Of a stretch of 64,000 nucleotides of DNA, positions 35,217 through 46,189 are shown piece by piece; the stretch's first letter is position 1; each line of letters opens with the position of its first letter. Position numbers and translations under genes: made by a program. Origin of the DNA: Pegea sp. RAD2-039 (Eukaryota > Chordata > Thaliacea > Salpida > Salpidae); the NCBI GenBank assembly GCA_034620365.1, contig JAQGEQ010000192.1:863001-927000 (forward strand), given 5' to 3'. The notes under the pieces are model-generated. The model searched no databases, was not told the origin of the DNA, and saw only the letters and a program-made list of their open reading frames with translations.

Positions 35217-37138
35217 ATGGAAAAGGGTCAGTTTAAAAAAGGTTTTCTGTGGGGTGTTGCTACTGCTTCTTATCAAATTGAAGGTTTTGATGTGATATAG
35301 TGTTAGACTTTAATTAAGCTTCAATTTTAATTGTGTCTAGGTGCTTTCGATTTAGATGGAAAAGGTCTTAGTGTATGGGATACATTTAGTCATCAACCTG
35401 GTAAAATTGAAGACTCGAATAATGGAGATGTAGCTTGTGATTCGTATCATAAATATGAAGAAGATGTGGAAATGATTAAAGTAATTTCATGTGAAAAATT
35501 GAATATGAAAAGTTTCTATTTTAATTTAGGAGTTGAAGACCAATTCATACCGGTTTTCACTTTCTTGGTCGAGACTTTTACCTAGTGCTGACAGTAAAAA
35601 CCCAAATCAAAATGGAATTGATTATTACAACAAGCTAATTAATAAGTTACTAGACAGTGGTATCAAGCCTTGCGTTACACTTTATCATTGGGATTTACCA
35701 CAATGGTATTAGACTTGATTGTTGATTTAACTTTTGTTTTATTTGTTATCTCTAAAAGTTACTAGTGTTACCAAACTAATTTATTATCAAAATTTACTCT
35801 CAATTACTTAGAATTTTTTTCAATTGAAGTTTACATGATAAAGGAGGCTGGCAAGATGATTTGATCATTAATAAATTTGAAGAGTATGCCAGATTTTGTT
35901 TCGACCAATTTGGGGATCGAGTTAAACTTTGGATCACAATCAACGAACCCCATGTTAATTGCGCACACGGGTTTGCAGAAGGTGTTCATGCACCTGGTAT
36001 TCAAGGTTAATCGTCATAAGACTTAACATATTGATGACGCAATATACAAATATTATCTAGATCCGTTGTTTGCTCCTTATAAGGTCTCACGTACAATGCT
36101 TTTGTCACATGCTAAGGCTTGGAGAGTTTATGATGAAGAGTTTCGTTCAAAGCAATCTGGTAGAATCTCTATCACGTTAAATAGTGACTGGTGCTCACCT
36201 AAAGACCCTTCTAAGAAGGAAGATAAAGTTGCAGCAGAGCTATATTTGCAAGTAAGAGTAATTGTTGCTCTTTTTAATGATATTTATGTTGTCTTGTAAG
36301 ACTACTTTAGGTTGGTTTGCGCATCCTATTTTTGTTGATGGAGATTTTCCCAAACAAATGAAAGATCTTATTTATAAGAAAAGCAAAGAGATGGGTTTAA
36401 AGGAGTCTCGACTTCCAACACTTTCTGATGAAGAGAAATGCCTTATAAAAGGTCAATTTAGTTTATACTTGAACATTTATTCATTTTATTTATTGCAGGA
36501 ACTTTTGATTTTTTTGGTTTGAATCACTACACATCAAGATTAGCAGAAGAGATGACACCAGCAAATGAAAACCTTCGTCTACATCCTGACCTTGATGCAT
36601 TTGTTTTTCCAAATATTGAATGGGAAAGAGCAGGTTCAACGGTTAAAACTGATTAATATTTCTTTGATAAATGTCTTCTAGGCTCTGAATGGTTGTATAT
36701 CCAACCTGAAGGTCTCAGAAACTTACTAAATTTTGTTAAAAAAAATTATGGAAACCCTGAAATTATTATAACTGAAAACGGTTGTTCTACGAAACATCCA
36801 GTGTGTAATCCTGGTGACTTATCTAATATTGATGATCAACAACGTTGTAACTATATTACTTCTTACCTTAACGAAGCACTAAAAGGTTACTGAGTTCAGT
36901 TTTTCACTTTTTGTGTTTTTTAAATGTTACTTTTATCTTTTTAGCTTACAAATTAGATGGTGTCAATTTGAGTGGTTACTTTTTATGGTCACTTATGGAT
37001 AATTTCGAATGGGCAGCAGGTTATACTGAACGTTTTGGCATCCACTATGTCGACTTTAGTGACCCTGACAGACCTCGAAAGCCGAGAAAGTCTTGCCAAG
37101 TGTACCGGAACATAATTGAACAAAATGGATTTAAATAA
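35217..37138 (+). CDS. glycoside hydrolase family 1 beta-glucosidase, cytosolic type
   Basis: Hydrolyses beta-glucosides or related glycosides by the retaining GH1 mechanism. Exons: 35217-35283, 35341-35480, 35530-35705, 35830-36005, 36061-36251, 36301-36451, 36499-36633, 36682-36885, 36945-37138, giving 477 residues, one full GH1 domain. Motifs: [46 protein letters not shown] (acid/base E167), [15 protein letters not shown] (nucleophile E377), and [14 protein letters not shown] with [10 protein letters not shown]. No signal peptide or second domain, so it resembles cytosolic GBA3-type enzymes rather than secreted lactase-like or klotho proteins. The acceptor at 36301 was preferred over the AG at 36310 because only it keeps LGWFAHP in frame. 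Confidence 0.95.
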
Positions 37139-37882
37139 TTTGATCTTTTTGTTCTAAATATATATAACAGATATATTTTCTATTACTATCCTAATTTATT
37201 ATTGATTACTTCATTTTACAATTTGTATAAGTTTCATTGAATCATGAAAAATAAAAATTGACCAACAATTGCTAACAATCGATTTATTAAACTTATATTA
37301 CACTTGTTGATAACTTATAACCGAAAAAATACAAAAATGTTACTCCTCTTCTGAGCTCTGCTATAAAATAAGAACATTTTAAATTAAACTTGAATTATAT
37401 ATGACACTTATATAAACGATGTTTTTTTAAAGATGCCTTTTACACAAATTTTGTTTGAGCCTTTCTGTTGCTAGGTCCGAACAAAACATTTACATCAAGA
37501 GTCATTTAAATTATTCAATCATTAAATATTAAAAAAATTGTATGTATAAATAAATGTAAATTTTATATTCTATTATCTTTGGGTGTATAAGCCCTATTTC
37601 AAAAACTTCTCTAGTAAAGGGTGTAGTAAAAATATATAATTGAAATGATTTAATTATACTTTTTACTGTATAAGGTAGTTATAAATTGACTTTTAATAAC
37701 AAAAAATTTAATAATTATGTTAATATACCAAATAATTTGAAAATTTATTAAACAATATTTTATTAAAGTTCAAATTCTTTAAGTAGTTTTATAGTAAAAA
37801 TTTAGTCTAACCAAATAAACTACATTATAAAAAGAAAATAGTAAAACAAGTTGTATACCTCTTACTGTTTGTTATTTATCTT
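37139..37882. other. spacer between convergent genes
   Basis: 3' flanks of GH1 (+) and the SPA17-like gene (-). AAAATAAAAATTG just after 37250 could be a polyA signal for GH1. No gene seen. Confidence 0.4.
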
Positions 37883-40569
37883 TTATTCAGCTGGTGTATC
37901 AGGGTTTGATTGTGAAGGGTCTTCTACAATACTAGCTTGTTGTATTTCTGCTTCGATAGGAGTTACTACATCAGTTAATTCGTTTGATTGCTCAAAAACT
38001 GCCCCTTCATCTACCATATTATTTGATTTTTCAGCTTCTATTTTATCAGTTGATATATCTTCTGTTGTTTCAGCAACTTCTTCTGGTTGTTCACCTTTAT
38101 CTATCGAAGCTCTTGGTTCTTGCATGGTTGCTGTATCATCAGTTACTTCTTCTGGTTGTTCACCTTTATCTATTGAAGCTCTTGGTTCTTCCATATTTGG
38201 TGTATCATCAGTTACTTCTTCTGGTTGTTCACCTTTATCTATTGAAGCTCTTGCTTCTTGCATGTCTGGTGTATCATCAGTTACTTCTGGTTCTTCACCT
38301 TTATCTATTGAAGCTCTTGGTTCTTCCATATTTGGTGTATCATCAACTACTTCTTCTGGTTCTTCACCTTTATCTATTGAAGCTCTTGGTTCTTGCATGG
38401 TTGCTGTATCATCAGTTACTTCTTCTGGTTGTTCACCTTTATCTATCGAAGCTCTTGCTTCTTGGATGTTTGGTGTATCATCAACTACTTCTTCTGGTTG
38501 TTCACCTTTATCTATTGAAGCTCTTGCTTCTTGGATGTTTGGTGTATCATCAACTACTTCTTCTGGTTGTTCACCTTTATCTATTGAAGCTCTTGCTTCT
38601 TGCATGTCTGGTGTATCATCAGCTACTTCTTCTGGTTGTTCACCTTTATCTATTGAAGCTCTTGGTTCTTGCATGGTTGCTGTATCATCAGTTACTTCTT
38701 CTGGTTCTTTTGGCTCTGTATCAGCAGGAGTTTCTTCAGCTGCATCAAGATTTTCTCCTGTTGCATCAGGAGCATCTACTGTATTGGCATCATCAGCTAA
38801 ATCATTTGTGTCCTCTTGTGTAGTTGGTTCATCTGTTGGTTGTTCTTCTGTCTCAGGTGTTTCTACATTCTTTTCAGTAGATGAAGCTATTCTCTGTAAT
38901 TTTAATTCACTATTATATCATTTTTCTTCTTAATAAACCAATTTGATGAAACATTTCATATAAAAGTAAATACCTCTAAGGATGGCCTCTTATCTGTAAA
39001 ACAAATTAAATGTGTCTTATTGAGTAATCAAAACTGAAGAAGTATACCAAAAAATTATATTTTAAACAAAGTTATTTTCCATTATTTAATATGAAAAAGT
39101 GATGAGCTAAGAACAAAATAAAAATAGAATTACCATAAATAGGTATGAAACGGGTATCAATTCCTCCTGAGAATAAATAATAACTGTTTTATAAATAAAA
39201 AAATTACCAGCTAAAGCAATAAACAAAAATAAATTTGTCATTTAATTGTTAACTATTATTGGGATGAGAAAAATAAATTCTAAGATTATTATAAAAGTTT
39301 TTAAAAATATAATTTCTTTATAATTCTTTTCATGAATAAATCTACATTCAATATTTAGCAATTTATAATTTAAAATTTTAAATGACTTAAATTTTGTTAA
39401 ACATTTTAAACTAATTGAAAATACCTGACCAGCTTTAAGATTAGATATAAAAATATGTATTATTATTTAAACTAATTACTGTAATATCAAATTTTACTGA
39501 CTTTCTCTCTGTTCTACAAGATTTTCAAGCATTTGAACTGCAAATGCAACAATATTTTCAGGTCTTTCTTTCAAAACTTCTCTTGTAAGACATTCTAAAA
39601 TTTGTCTGAAGCCATGAGGTATACCCAATGAGATTGCTGAAAAATGAACAACGTTGTGATCCATATCATAGCTATAAAACAAAATAAATATTAACTTTTT
39701 TCATATAATGCATTTAAGAAGCAAAAATTAACCAAAAATTTCACCTTTTTTAGTTTATTAATTGAAAGTTAAAGTTTGAATTTATTTTATAGTATCTGTT
39801 ATGGCATCTATGTTGCTATTTACAACGACACCAAGTGGTAGTTACTAGGTCGTGATGTTTTGTTCTCTTATTATAGATTTAAATTAATGAGACTTAATCT
39901 AATTTTAAGAAAATTAAATTAACTAACAATGTATAGACCCACAAAAGCTTTATTAATTACATTAATGCTAGCTTACTTGTTACTAAACAGTTGTGAAAAA
40001 ATATTTGTAAGCAAACTTAACTTTGAAAACAGTTAGATATAATAAACGTTAAATATTTAAATATGAAATATTTTTAAATAAGTTTTTTAGAGAAGGTAGC
40101 TTTTAGAAAAACAATTTTAAAAAGTACTTTAAAGTAGAATAAAAAGTGAATATAAATCTATGAGAAACTTTTTACAAATACCAACTTCTTAAAAAATACT
40201 TCAATTAACTTGAGAACATCAGAAACAGCTTTTTTAAGTTTTAAATAATAAAATATAAATGAATTTTGGAGATCAATATTCACGGCATACTAAATAGTTT
40301 AAGAGATCATGAAAAACAAAAAATTTGCAACTGTAAATGCAGTCTAAGATGCAGTAAGTCAGATAATAAAGCAGAGCCTTTAATAAACCATTTTTATAAG
40401 GCTTAAATCATTCAAGAGAAGAGATAAGACAATTAAATAATTTACTATAAGCCTAAGTAGTAACAAAACAGATAAAAACTTAAGACTCAACTTACACAGC
40501 TTTAGCTTTTTTATTCATACTGGTGTTGGGTGATTGAACAGAAGTTTGTTCAACATTATCAGTTGCCAT
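37883..40569 (-). CDS. SPA17-like RIIa-domain protein with nine RASID repeats
   Basis: Read from ATG at 40569: exons 40569-40496, 39671-39498, 39432-39425 (8 nt), 39166-39134, 38993-38974 and 38893-37883, giving 439 residues. After a 24-residue leader comes an RIIa dimerisation/docking domain, LGIPHGFRQILECLTREVLK with ENIVAFAVQMLENLVEQRE. This is very like sperm surface protein Sp17 and relatives that bind A-kinase anchoring proteins in cilia and sperm tails. The next segment, HWSGGIDTRF, aligns with Sp17's W-x5-R-F region. The remainder is acidic, with nine 22-23-residue repeats built on (Q/E)E(A/P)RASIDKGE. Arg-Ala-Ser is a minimal PKA-type site; phosphorylation is inference. No IQ motif is seen. 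Confidence 0.85.
38040..38674 (-). repeat. 9-copy 69-bp tandem repeat in the SPA17-like gene
   Basis: Units of 66-69 bp encode EARASIDKGEQPEEV followed by DDTPNM-type linkers. All indels preserve the frame. Copies differ at a few fixed positions (A/P, Q/E, T/V/A, DTPN/DTAT), consistent with recent duplication and conversion. Confidence 0.95.
39425..39432 (-). CDS. 8-nt microexon of the SPA17-like gene
   Basis: CTGGTCAG flanked by ...TTAAAG upstream and GTATTT downstream. Phase 2 in and phase 1 out give the His-Trp-Ser junction. Skipping it puts a stop codon within three codons in the next exon, so the RIIa domain would lose the whole repeat tail. Confidence 0.65.
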
Positions 40570-40852
40570 ATTGATAGTAAGAGTAGATAAATTTCGATTG
40601 TATAATTTAATGAAAACACAAATTTACTTTTCACAGTTGAAAATTTGGCGAGCTTAAAAGAACAGAAGATGAATTAACAACAGCACAGTTTAAACAAAGT
40701 ACTACAGCCTGAAGATTGTTTGAATTTATAACAAATTTATATTTTGACATTTTCTTTTATTCTTACGTCATAATCCAATTTGTTAAATCAAAACAAAGTG
40801 ACAAATCTTAGTGTAAAGACTCTTCAAAAAAGTAAAAGTAGCAAATATAAAA
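40570..40852. promoter_or_regulatory. bidirectional promoter region
   Basis: 283 bp between the start codons of the SPA17-like gene (-) and the unrecognised 191-residue gene (+). Contains ACGTCA near 40766. No TATA box is obvious. Shared control of the two genes is inferred from spacing only. Confidence 0.5.
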
Positions 40853-43344
40853 ATGGCAGATACTCGTAAAGAAATAGAACAATCAAGTAAAATTTTGAAA
40901 TCTACTAATATAGTTTTTGGTTATGATAAGGTAAGTACAGTTTGTTTAGAGTAAATTTTAAATATTAACAGTAGTATATAGTGAGTAGCTTTACCAATAG
41001 CGAAGACTAACATCAAGCTAATACTTTTGGCTCAGTAATACCAAAAAGCAAATAAGTTATTTATTAAGTGATACTTATTAGGCTTTAAAGTAGCACATTA
41101 CTTTAAAACGTTTTTTTTAACTTCATTTAAGCATTGTTTTTATGAAAATACCTTTTGTAAAAAATTAAAGGAACTACAAAATGATTTAAGACTTTAAAAT
41201 TTTTATGGTAACCTTACAGTTGATTAATAATTCTAAACTAAAAAATAAGAAACCTTTAAATAAAAAAATTGAGATAAAATTATTCATTATAAACGTTGAT
41301 AATTTTAAATCAAAAGTTGAAACAGTAAAATGATATTAAAAATAATATTAAACTTTACTAGCTGTATAACAAAAAAATGCGTAATATCAAGTTTATTAGA
41401 AACTTTTTTTAAACAAAGTCTTTTATTCGCTTTACTTTAAAAAGCTGTATAATAGCCAAATGATTCTGTTTACTTTTAACAGTTTCTATAAGACCTTTAA
41501 ATAATTTGTTAATCCAATCTTGTGGTTAACGTTTTAAAATTAAAGTTTAAACAAGATTTGCATAATGCGAATTATGTTTAAAAAACTTTCTTAAAAGCAA
41601 ATATAACAGAATTAAAAGTTTTGTTTACAAACAGTTCAGTATTTACATTTCAAAATCATTCGGTCAATTTTAATCAAAGCAAACAGTTAAATTTAATGAG
41701 CTTGTAATTTAGATATCGATGTGCTGTTAGAAAGAAAAAAACTTTATGCTTCACTGCCACGTAATCAATTATTAATCATTAAACCCTTTTTTAATAATTT
41801 CATCTTTTATCGATTTTGTTTTATTTTTAGTCGGCAAAATCATCTGTATACCAGGAAATATTTAGCCTCAAAAACACAAAACCACCTGCCTCTATAATTA
41901 AGTTTAAAGATACAGAAAATGTGAGTTTTAATCCTTTTTAAATCAAACTCAATTTTTGTTTAGTGACGAGATGTAAAATTTTTGGGGAAAATATTTGATT
42001 TAAAGCAGGTTCTTGTAAAATTGTAATTAAATCTTTATCAGCTCCTAACTGAACCTGAGCAAGTAGATCAGTTTAAAACAACTGCTCAGAACTCTTTCAA
42101 AATAGAACCATCTGAAGAATTTATTCAATTTTTAAAGGAGCAGCCTGAAATGGGAAAGAATATAAAAGTAATAAAATATTTTTTTAATAAAGACATTTTT
42201 TAAAACCCCTAAGATGATAACAAACAACTTATTTTAAACTATTAGAGTTAGATCTTAGAATAAATTGACAATTTTGTGAGCACTTAAAGCAATTTTTAAT
42301 AATTCATATAACTACAAAACAAAGTTTGAAAACAAAATAAAATTGATTGATTGGAAGAAATTATAAGTCCAGTAACATCTGTTTCAACGTCTCCTATTAC
42401 TTACATCAACCTAAATAGGAAGAAAAACTAATTTAAAAAAAGTTTAAAAGTCTTTTTAACCCGATGCTTATATAATGACCTTAAAATAATCTTACCTTTT
42501 AGCAATTTTCTTCAATTTTAAACAAAAGATACAGTTCTGGATGAAGTAGTTGAATATTAAAAGCAAAATAATTTAAAAAGATTTAGTTGGAAATGTTTTT
42601 TGCACTGAGACCTTCTTTCAAAACCCCTCCAATTTCCTTGACTACGATTCACTTTTAAATTATGCATAAGGCTCATACAACAGTCATCTATTATGCATTG
42701 GGGACCATTAGCAATTTTTCGCTATCAGGCTTAATAATAAGAAATTCTGAATCATCCACAAGCTAATCTAATATAACTAGAACAAAAAAACATAATTCCT
42801 AAAAAACAAACTTTATTTTTGGGGTTAGAAGACATGTGGAAGCGCCACTTTGGGATTTGGGCTGACAGATGATAACACTTATACTGACAAGCCGCAATTA
42901 TTTTTCAATACATCAACTAAAGATGGATATGAAGTAATTAGCTCCCAAAAAGCTTCGCCAAGATGGGTGAAGGTGATCGACATGACCAATCAACAGGTTA
43001 GAGAAGATTTAGAGATTTTAATAACTTCTAGCAGACTGCAAACTGAGTTATGAAATTGATATTTTCAAATAAGCTTATGACTTACCTGACTCAGTGTTTC
43101 TATGACAACCTAAACTGGTCACTAAATAATAAATGAGTTTTGCTGACCATATGTTACAGGCCCATTTTTCAAGTACTCTGATGACGTAACTTAGATTGTA
43201 ATGATAAAGATTTAAACCTTTTTATTTTAGAGAAGTACAGTTGAAGAAGATACTTTTGTAAGTGAACATCGTCTCTGTTATCGTTGGTATGAGCTAAAGA
43301 AGAGTCCTCGGAAGATATGGAGAGCAAAAAGACTCGATTTGTGA
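40853..43344 (+). CDS. unrecognised conserved-looking protein, 191 residues
   Basis: Exons 40853-40930, 41831-41920, 42042-42167, 42829-42996 and 43231-43344, every junction in phase 0. The protein starts MADTRKEIEQSSKILKSTN and has a hydrophilic, mostly non-repetitive composition. Distinct stretches include VFGYDK, ATLGFGLTDDNTYTDKPQL and SPRWVKVIDM. It ends in a basic tail, RLCYRWYELKKSPRKIWRAK. No signal peptide, membrane span or coiled coil is evident. Head-to-head position with a sperm/cilium-type RIIa protein makes an axonemal or sperm role possible, but that is inference. I cannot name a family. Confidence 0.75.
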
Positions 43345-45699
43345 AATTGATGAAATAAAATTTGAATCACTAAAAACATGAAAATTTTATTGAAAATCAT
43401 TACAAGGCTATTTGTATTAATTCCTATTTATACAAGACTCCTGTTACCTTCTAGTTCATTTCTTCTCTTTCTTCTCTTCATCTTTCGATATGCTTCTTTG
43501 ATTTTAGTACCTTTAGTTGTGACTCATATGATTTAGTAGAAAACTCAGATTTTTTTTTTTGAAATTACTTTTTGAATGTTCTTAGGATGATATTTTTCGA
43601 CAGAGAGAAAGTATTGATTAGAAAATTAATTATTCTGTTGTTAAAAGTAGAGAGTTGATAGCAGATTTCACAAATCATCATTTTTTAGTATAACTTGCAG
43701 TTTTGAGTTAAATGAACTTTGAATCAATGATTTGAAATCAAATCAGCAAATTTAAATTTTGAATTACGAAGATTAGATGTATCTTAACTTCAGTTTGAGT
43801 CATAGTTTTTCACCTTTTAAGTTTTTGACAAATTTCTTAAGGTTTCTTGTAATCAAATCAAAAAGTAACATTTTAATTACTTCCTCCTTGCTCTTATTAA
43901 TGAGTATTTATTCAAAATAATTAATTTTGAAATACAAATTTATTACTTTGAATAAATCTTATAAATGATTTTATTTTTTACTTCTTTTTATTGAAGAGTT
44001 TTCTGAGCTTCTTTAAAATACTAACTTCTATTTATGCTAACTTAAATGTACTTCAGTGAATAATAGTTTTAAAAATTTGACAAAAAATTGTATTAATAAA
44101 AAACTGTAAAGAAAATTTAACTATTGATAGGTTAGTTACAAAGCAGACAGTAATTTAAAATTTATAGAAAATGTCAATGAAGACAACAGATCATAGCCTA
44201 TTATAACAACTAGCTTTCAATTTAAACTAAATTTATTTTATATAATTAGATATGACTTCAAAAATGAAAATCGAGATATGTTTAAGATGTCGAATTCAGA
44301 AAACTTTAATTATTTTTATTCTTACTTTTCTTTTTTGGAACAAACTTTAGTTTTAGTTATCTGGCATTTTATATCAAAATAAAAGTATTTTTAAATTTAG
44401 TGCTAAAAGCAAGTTAAATTAGAAAAATAAGGAAATGGTAAAATTACAAATTAAAAGATTGTTTTCTATCAAATAAAACATTAGTAAAGTGTTTGTTGAA
44501 AAATAAATTAAATTCCTTTTCTGCTAAATAGAGAGTTGAATGTTTGGTACTGTTTTGGTGAATAAAATGAAAATAATCAATAAATTATTCAGGGTTGTTA
44601 TACATTCTAACGTTGGTTTACTTCTTTAAGTATTTTTTTATTTATTTCTAAAACTTGTTGTTTAAATAAAATTGTAAAATGTTTTGTATTTTGTTTTAAT
44701 AGTTTTAAAATTTAATAAACTCTTTATTAAAACTTCTAAATGTAAATGATTAACTAAAAGTTATGAATTTAAAAGTCTCGAAAGAAATAATGAATATTTT
44801 ATAAAAAATCGATTTGAAAAGAGAGAAATTTTTAATGAAATAGAAATATAATTTGATAATTATTATTTTATTTAACTCTATTGTTGAATTTAAAAACATT
44901 TCAAAAGTTGAACATTAAAAATTGTATCAAATTTTCGGAACTTTTTTAGTTATTAAATTCGAAATTTTGAAGAAATTCAAATTTTAACATAAAACCCAAA
45001 ATTTTTTTTTATAAAAATTAAATTTGAAAATGGTTTCCAACGAAATCTTTTGTTCGAAATCGGGCTTCAAAAACCACTGAGTCGTGACGATGTTTTCTTT
45101 AATAATTTTATAGCCATGTTTTCTACTAAATTATCAAATAGAAGTTAATTAAAAGCTTTTCTTATTTTATAAATGATTAATCTTAATATTTTTCAATTAA
45201 AAAAATAGTTTGCTAATTATCTATTTATCAGAACTAATTTTATGATTTTTTTCACTGTAGTTCACTGAAGTCAGTTTTGTGACTCACAATCTTAATCATT
45301 AGGATATTTTCTTCTAGCAATTACTGGAAAACGATTCCTAATAACATTGGAATTATTTGAATCAGTTGATGATTAATCAAAAGTTCAACCTTAGTTCTAT
45401 TTTCAGTAATTTTTTTTTGATTTTACTTTTTTATATTCAGATAATAATTATCTTGATAAAAATATTTTGTATTCAACTAATAAAAATTCGTTAAATTTAT
45501 TCAGCTAAAAACTCCCAAATTTCCAAATGATTAAATAGTTCAAAAAAAAAATCCCCTAAATACGATTTTATGAGTTTTTAATTTCAACATTTTTCAGAAA
45601 AATTATTTTGGAAAATCAAATTCAATTTGATCAAATCTCAAACTTTTAATTGACAAATTTTTTATCGATTTAAACAACTTTCTTCAATTTGTTAAAATT
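43345..45699. other. AT-rich intergenic DNA
   Basis: No supported genes. GAAATAAAATTTGAATC-like text at 43355 may carry the polyA signal of the preceding gene. The rest is low-complexity AT. Confidence 0.45.
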
Positions 45700-45960
45700 T
45701 CCAAACTTTTCCGCCGATTTCTCATCGTCCGCCACACGGTGGCGCTACAACACGCGCGTCCTCTTAAAAATGGCGCCGATAAACTAACGACCAATCAATG
45801 AACGAAGTAAATTGTGACTCGAAAAAAGGAAGAAACAGCGGTGGTAGTCTCATTTCAGTGTCTATGACGTTTAGACGTAACGATAGCGTGTGTGTGTAAA
45901 AAGCGCGAGCACACGAGCACTAGACTCAGTTTGAAACATGAATTATTAAAAGATTTCCGT
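45700..45960 (+). promoter_or_regulatory. GC-richer promoter-like island upstream of the Ig gene
   Basis: In otherwise AT-rich DNA this 250-bp patch carries a CTCF-like CCACACGGTGGCGCTA (45732-45747), AAAATGGCGCC (YY1-like), a CCAAT-type element (ACCAATCAATG), TGACGTTTAGACG, and a GCGCGAGCACACGAGCAC run. It ends 230 bp before the start codon and is the best candidate core promoter in the window. Confidence 0.5.
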
Positions 45961-46189
45961 CAAAGAACAGCTTCTTCGTTCAAAAGATCTTTTCTATTTC
46001 TTTCAAAGTCTTATTTTCTTATTTATTTTTTTTTCTAAAGTGCAAAAGTCTTTTTTTTTGATAAATCAATTTTTGAACTTTATGACGTCATCAGTGTCAA
46101 TTTTTTTTCTTTTTTTTTTAGTTTTTTTTATTTGTTAGATTTTAGATTAAAGTTTTTGTTTTGGCAAAAAGGTTTTGAAAGATCAAAAA

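Noticed and set aside
37984-38823. 279-codon Leu/His-rich frame and 360-codon Ser-rich frame on the plus strand
   Set aside because: Both are shadows of the SPA17-like repeat; they lack any domain, while the minus-strand model continues the exon phases.
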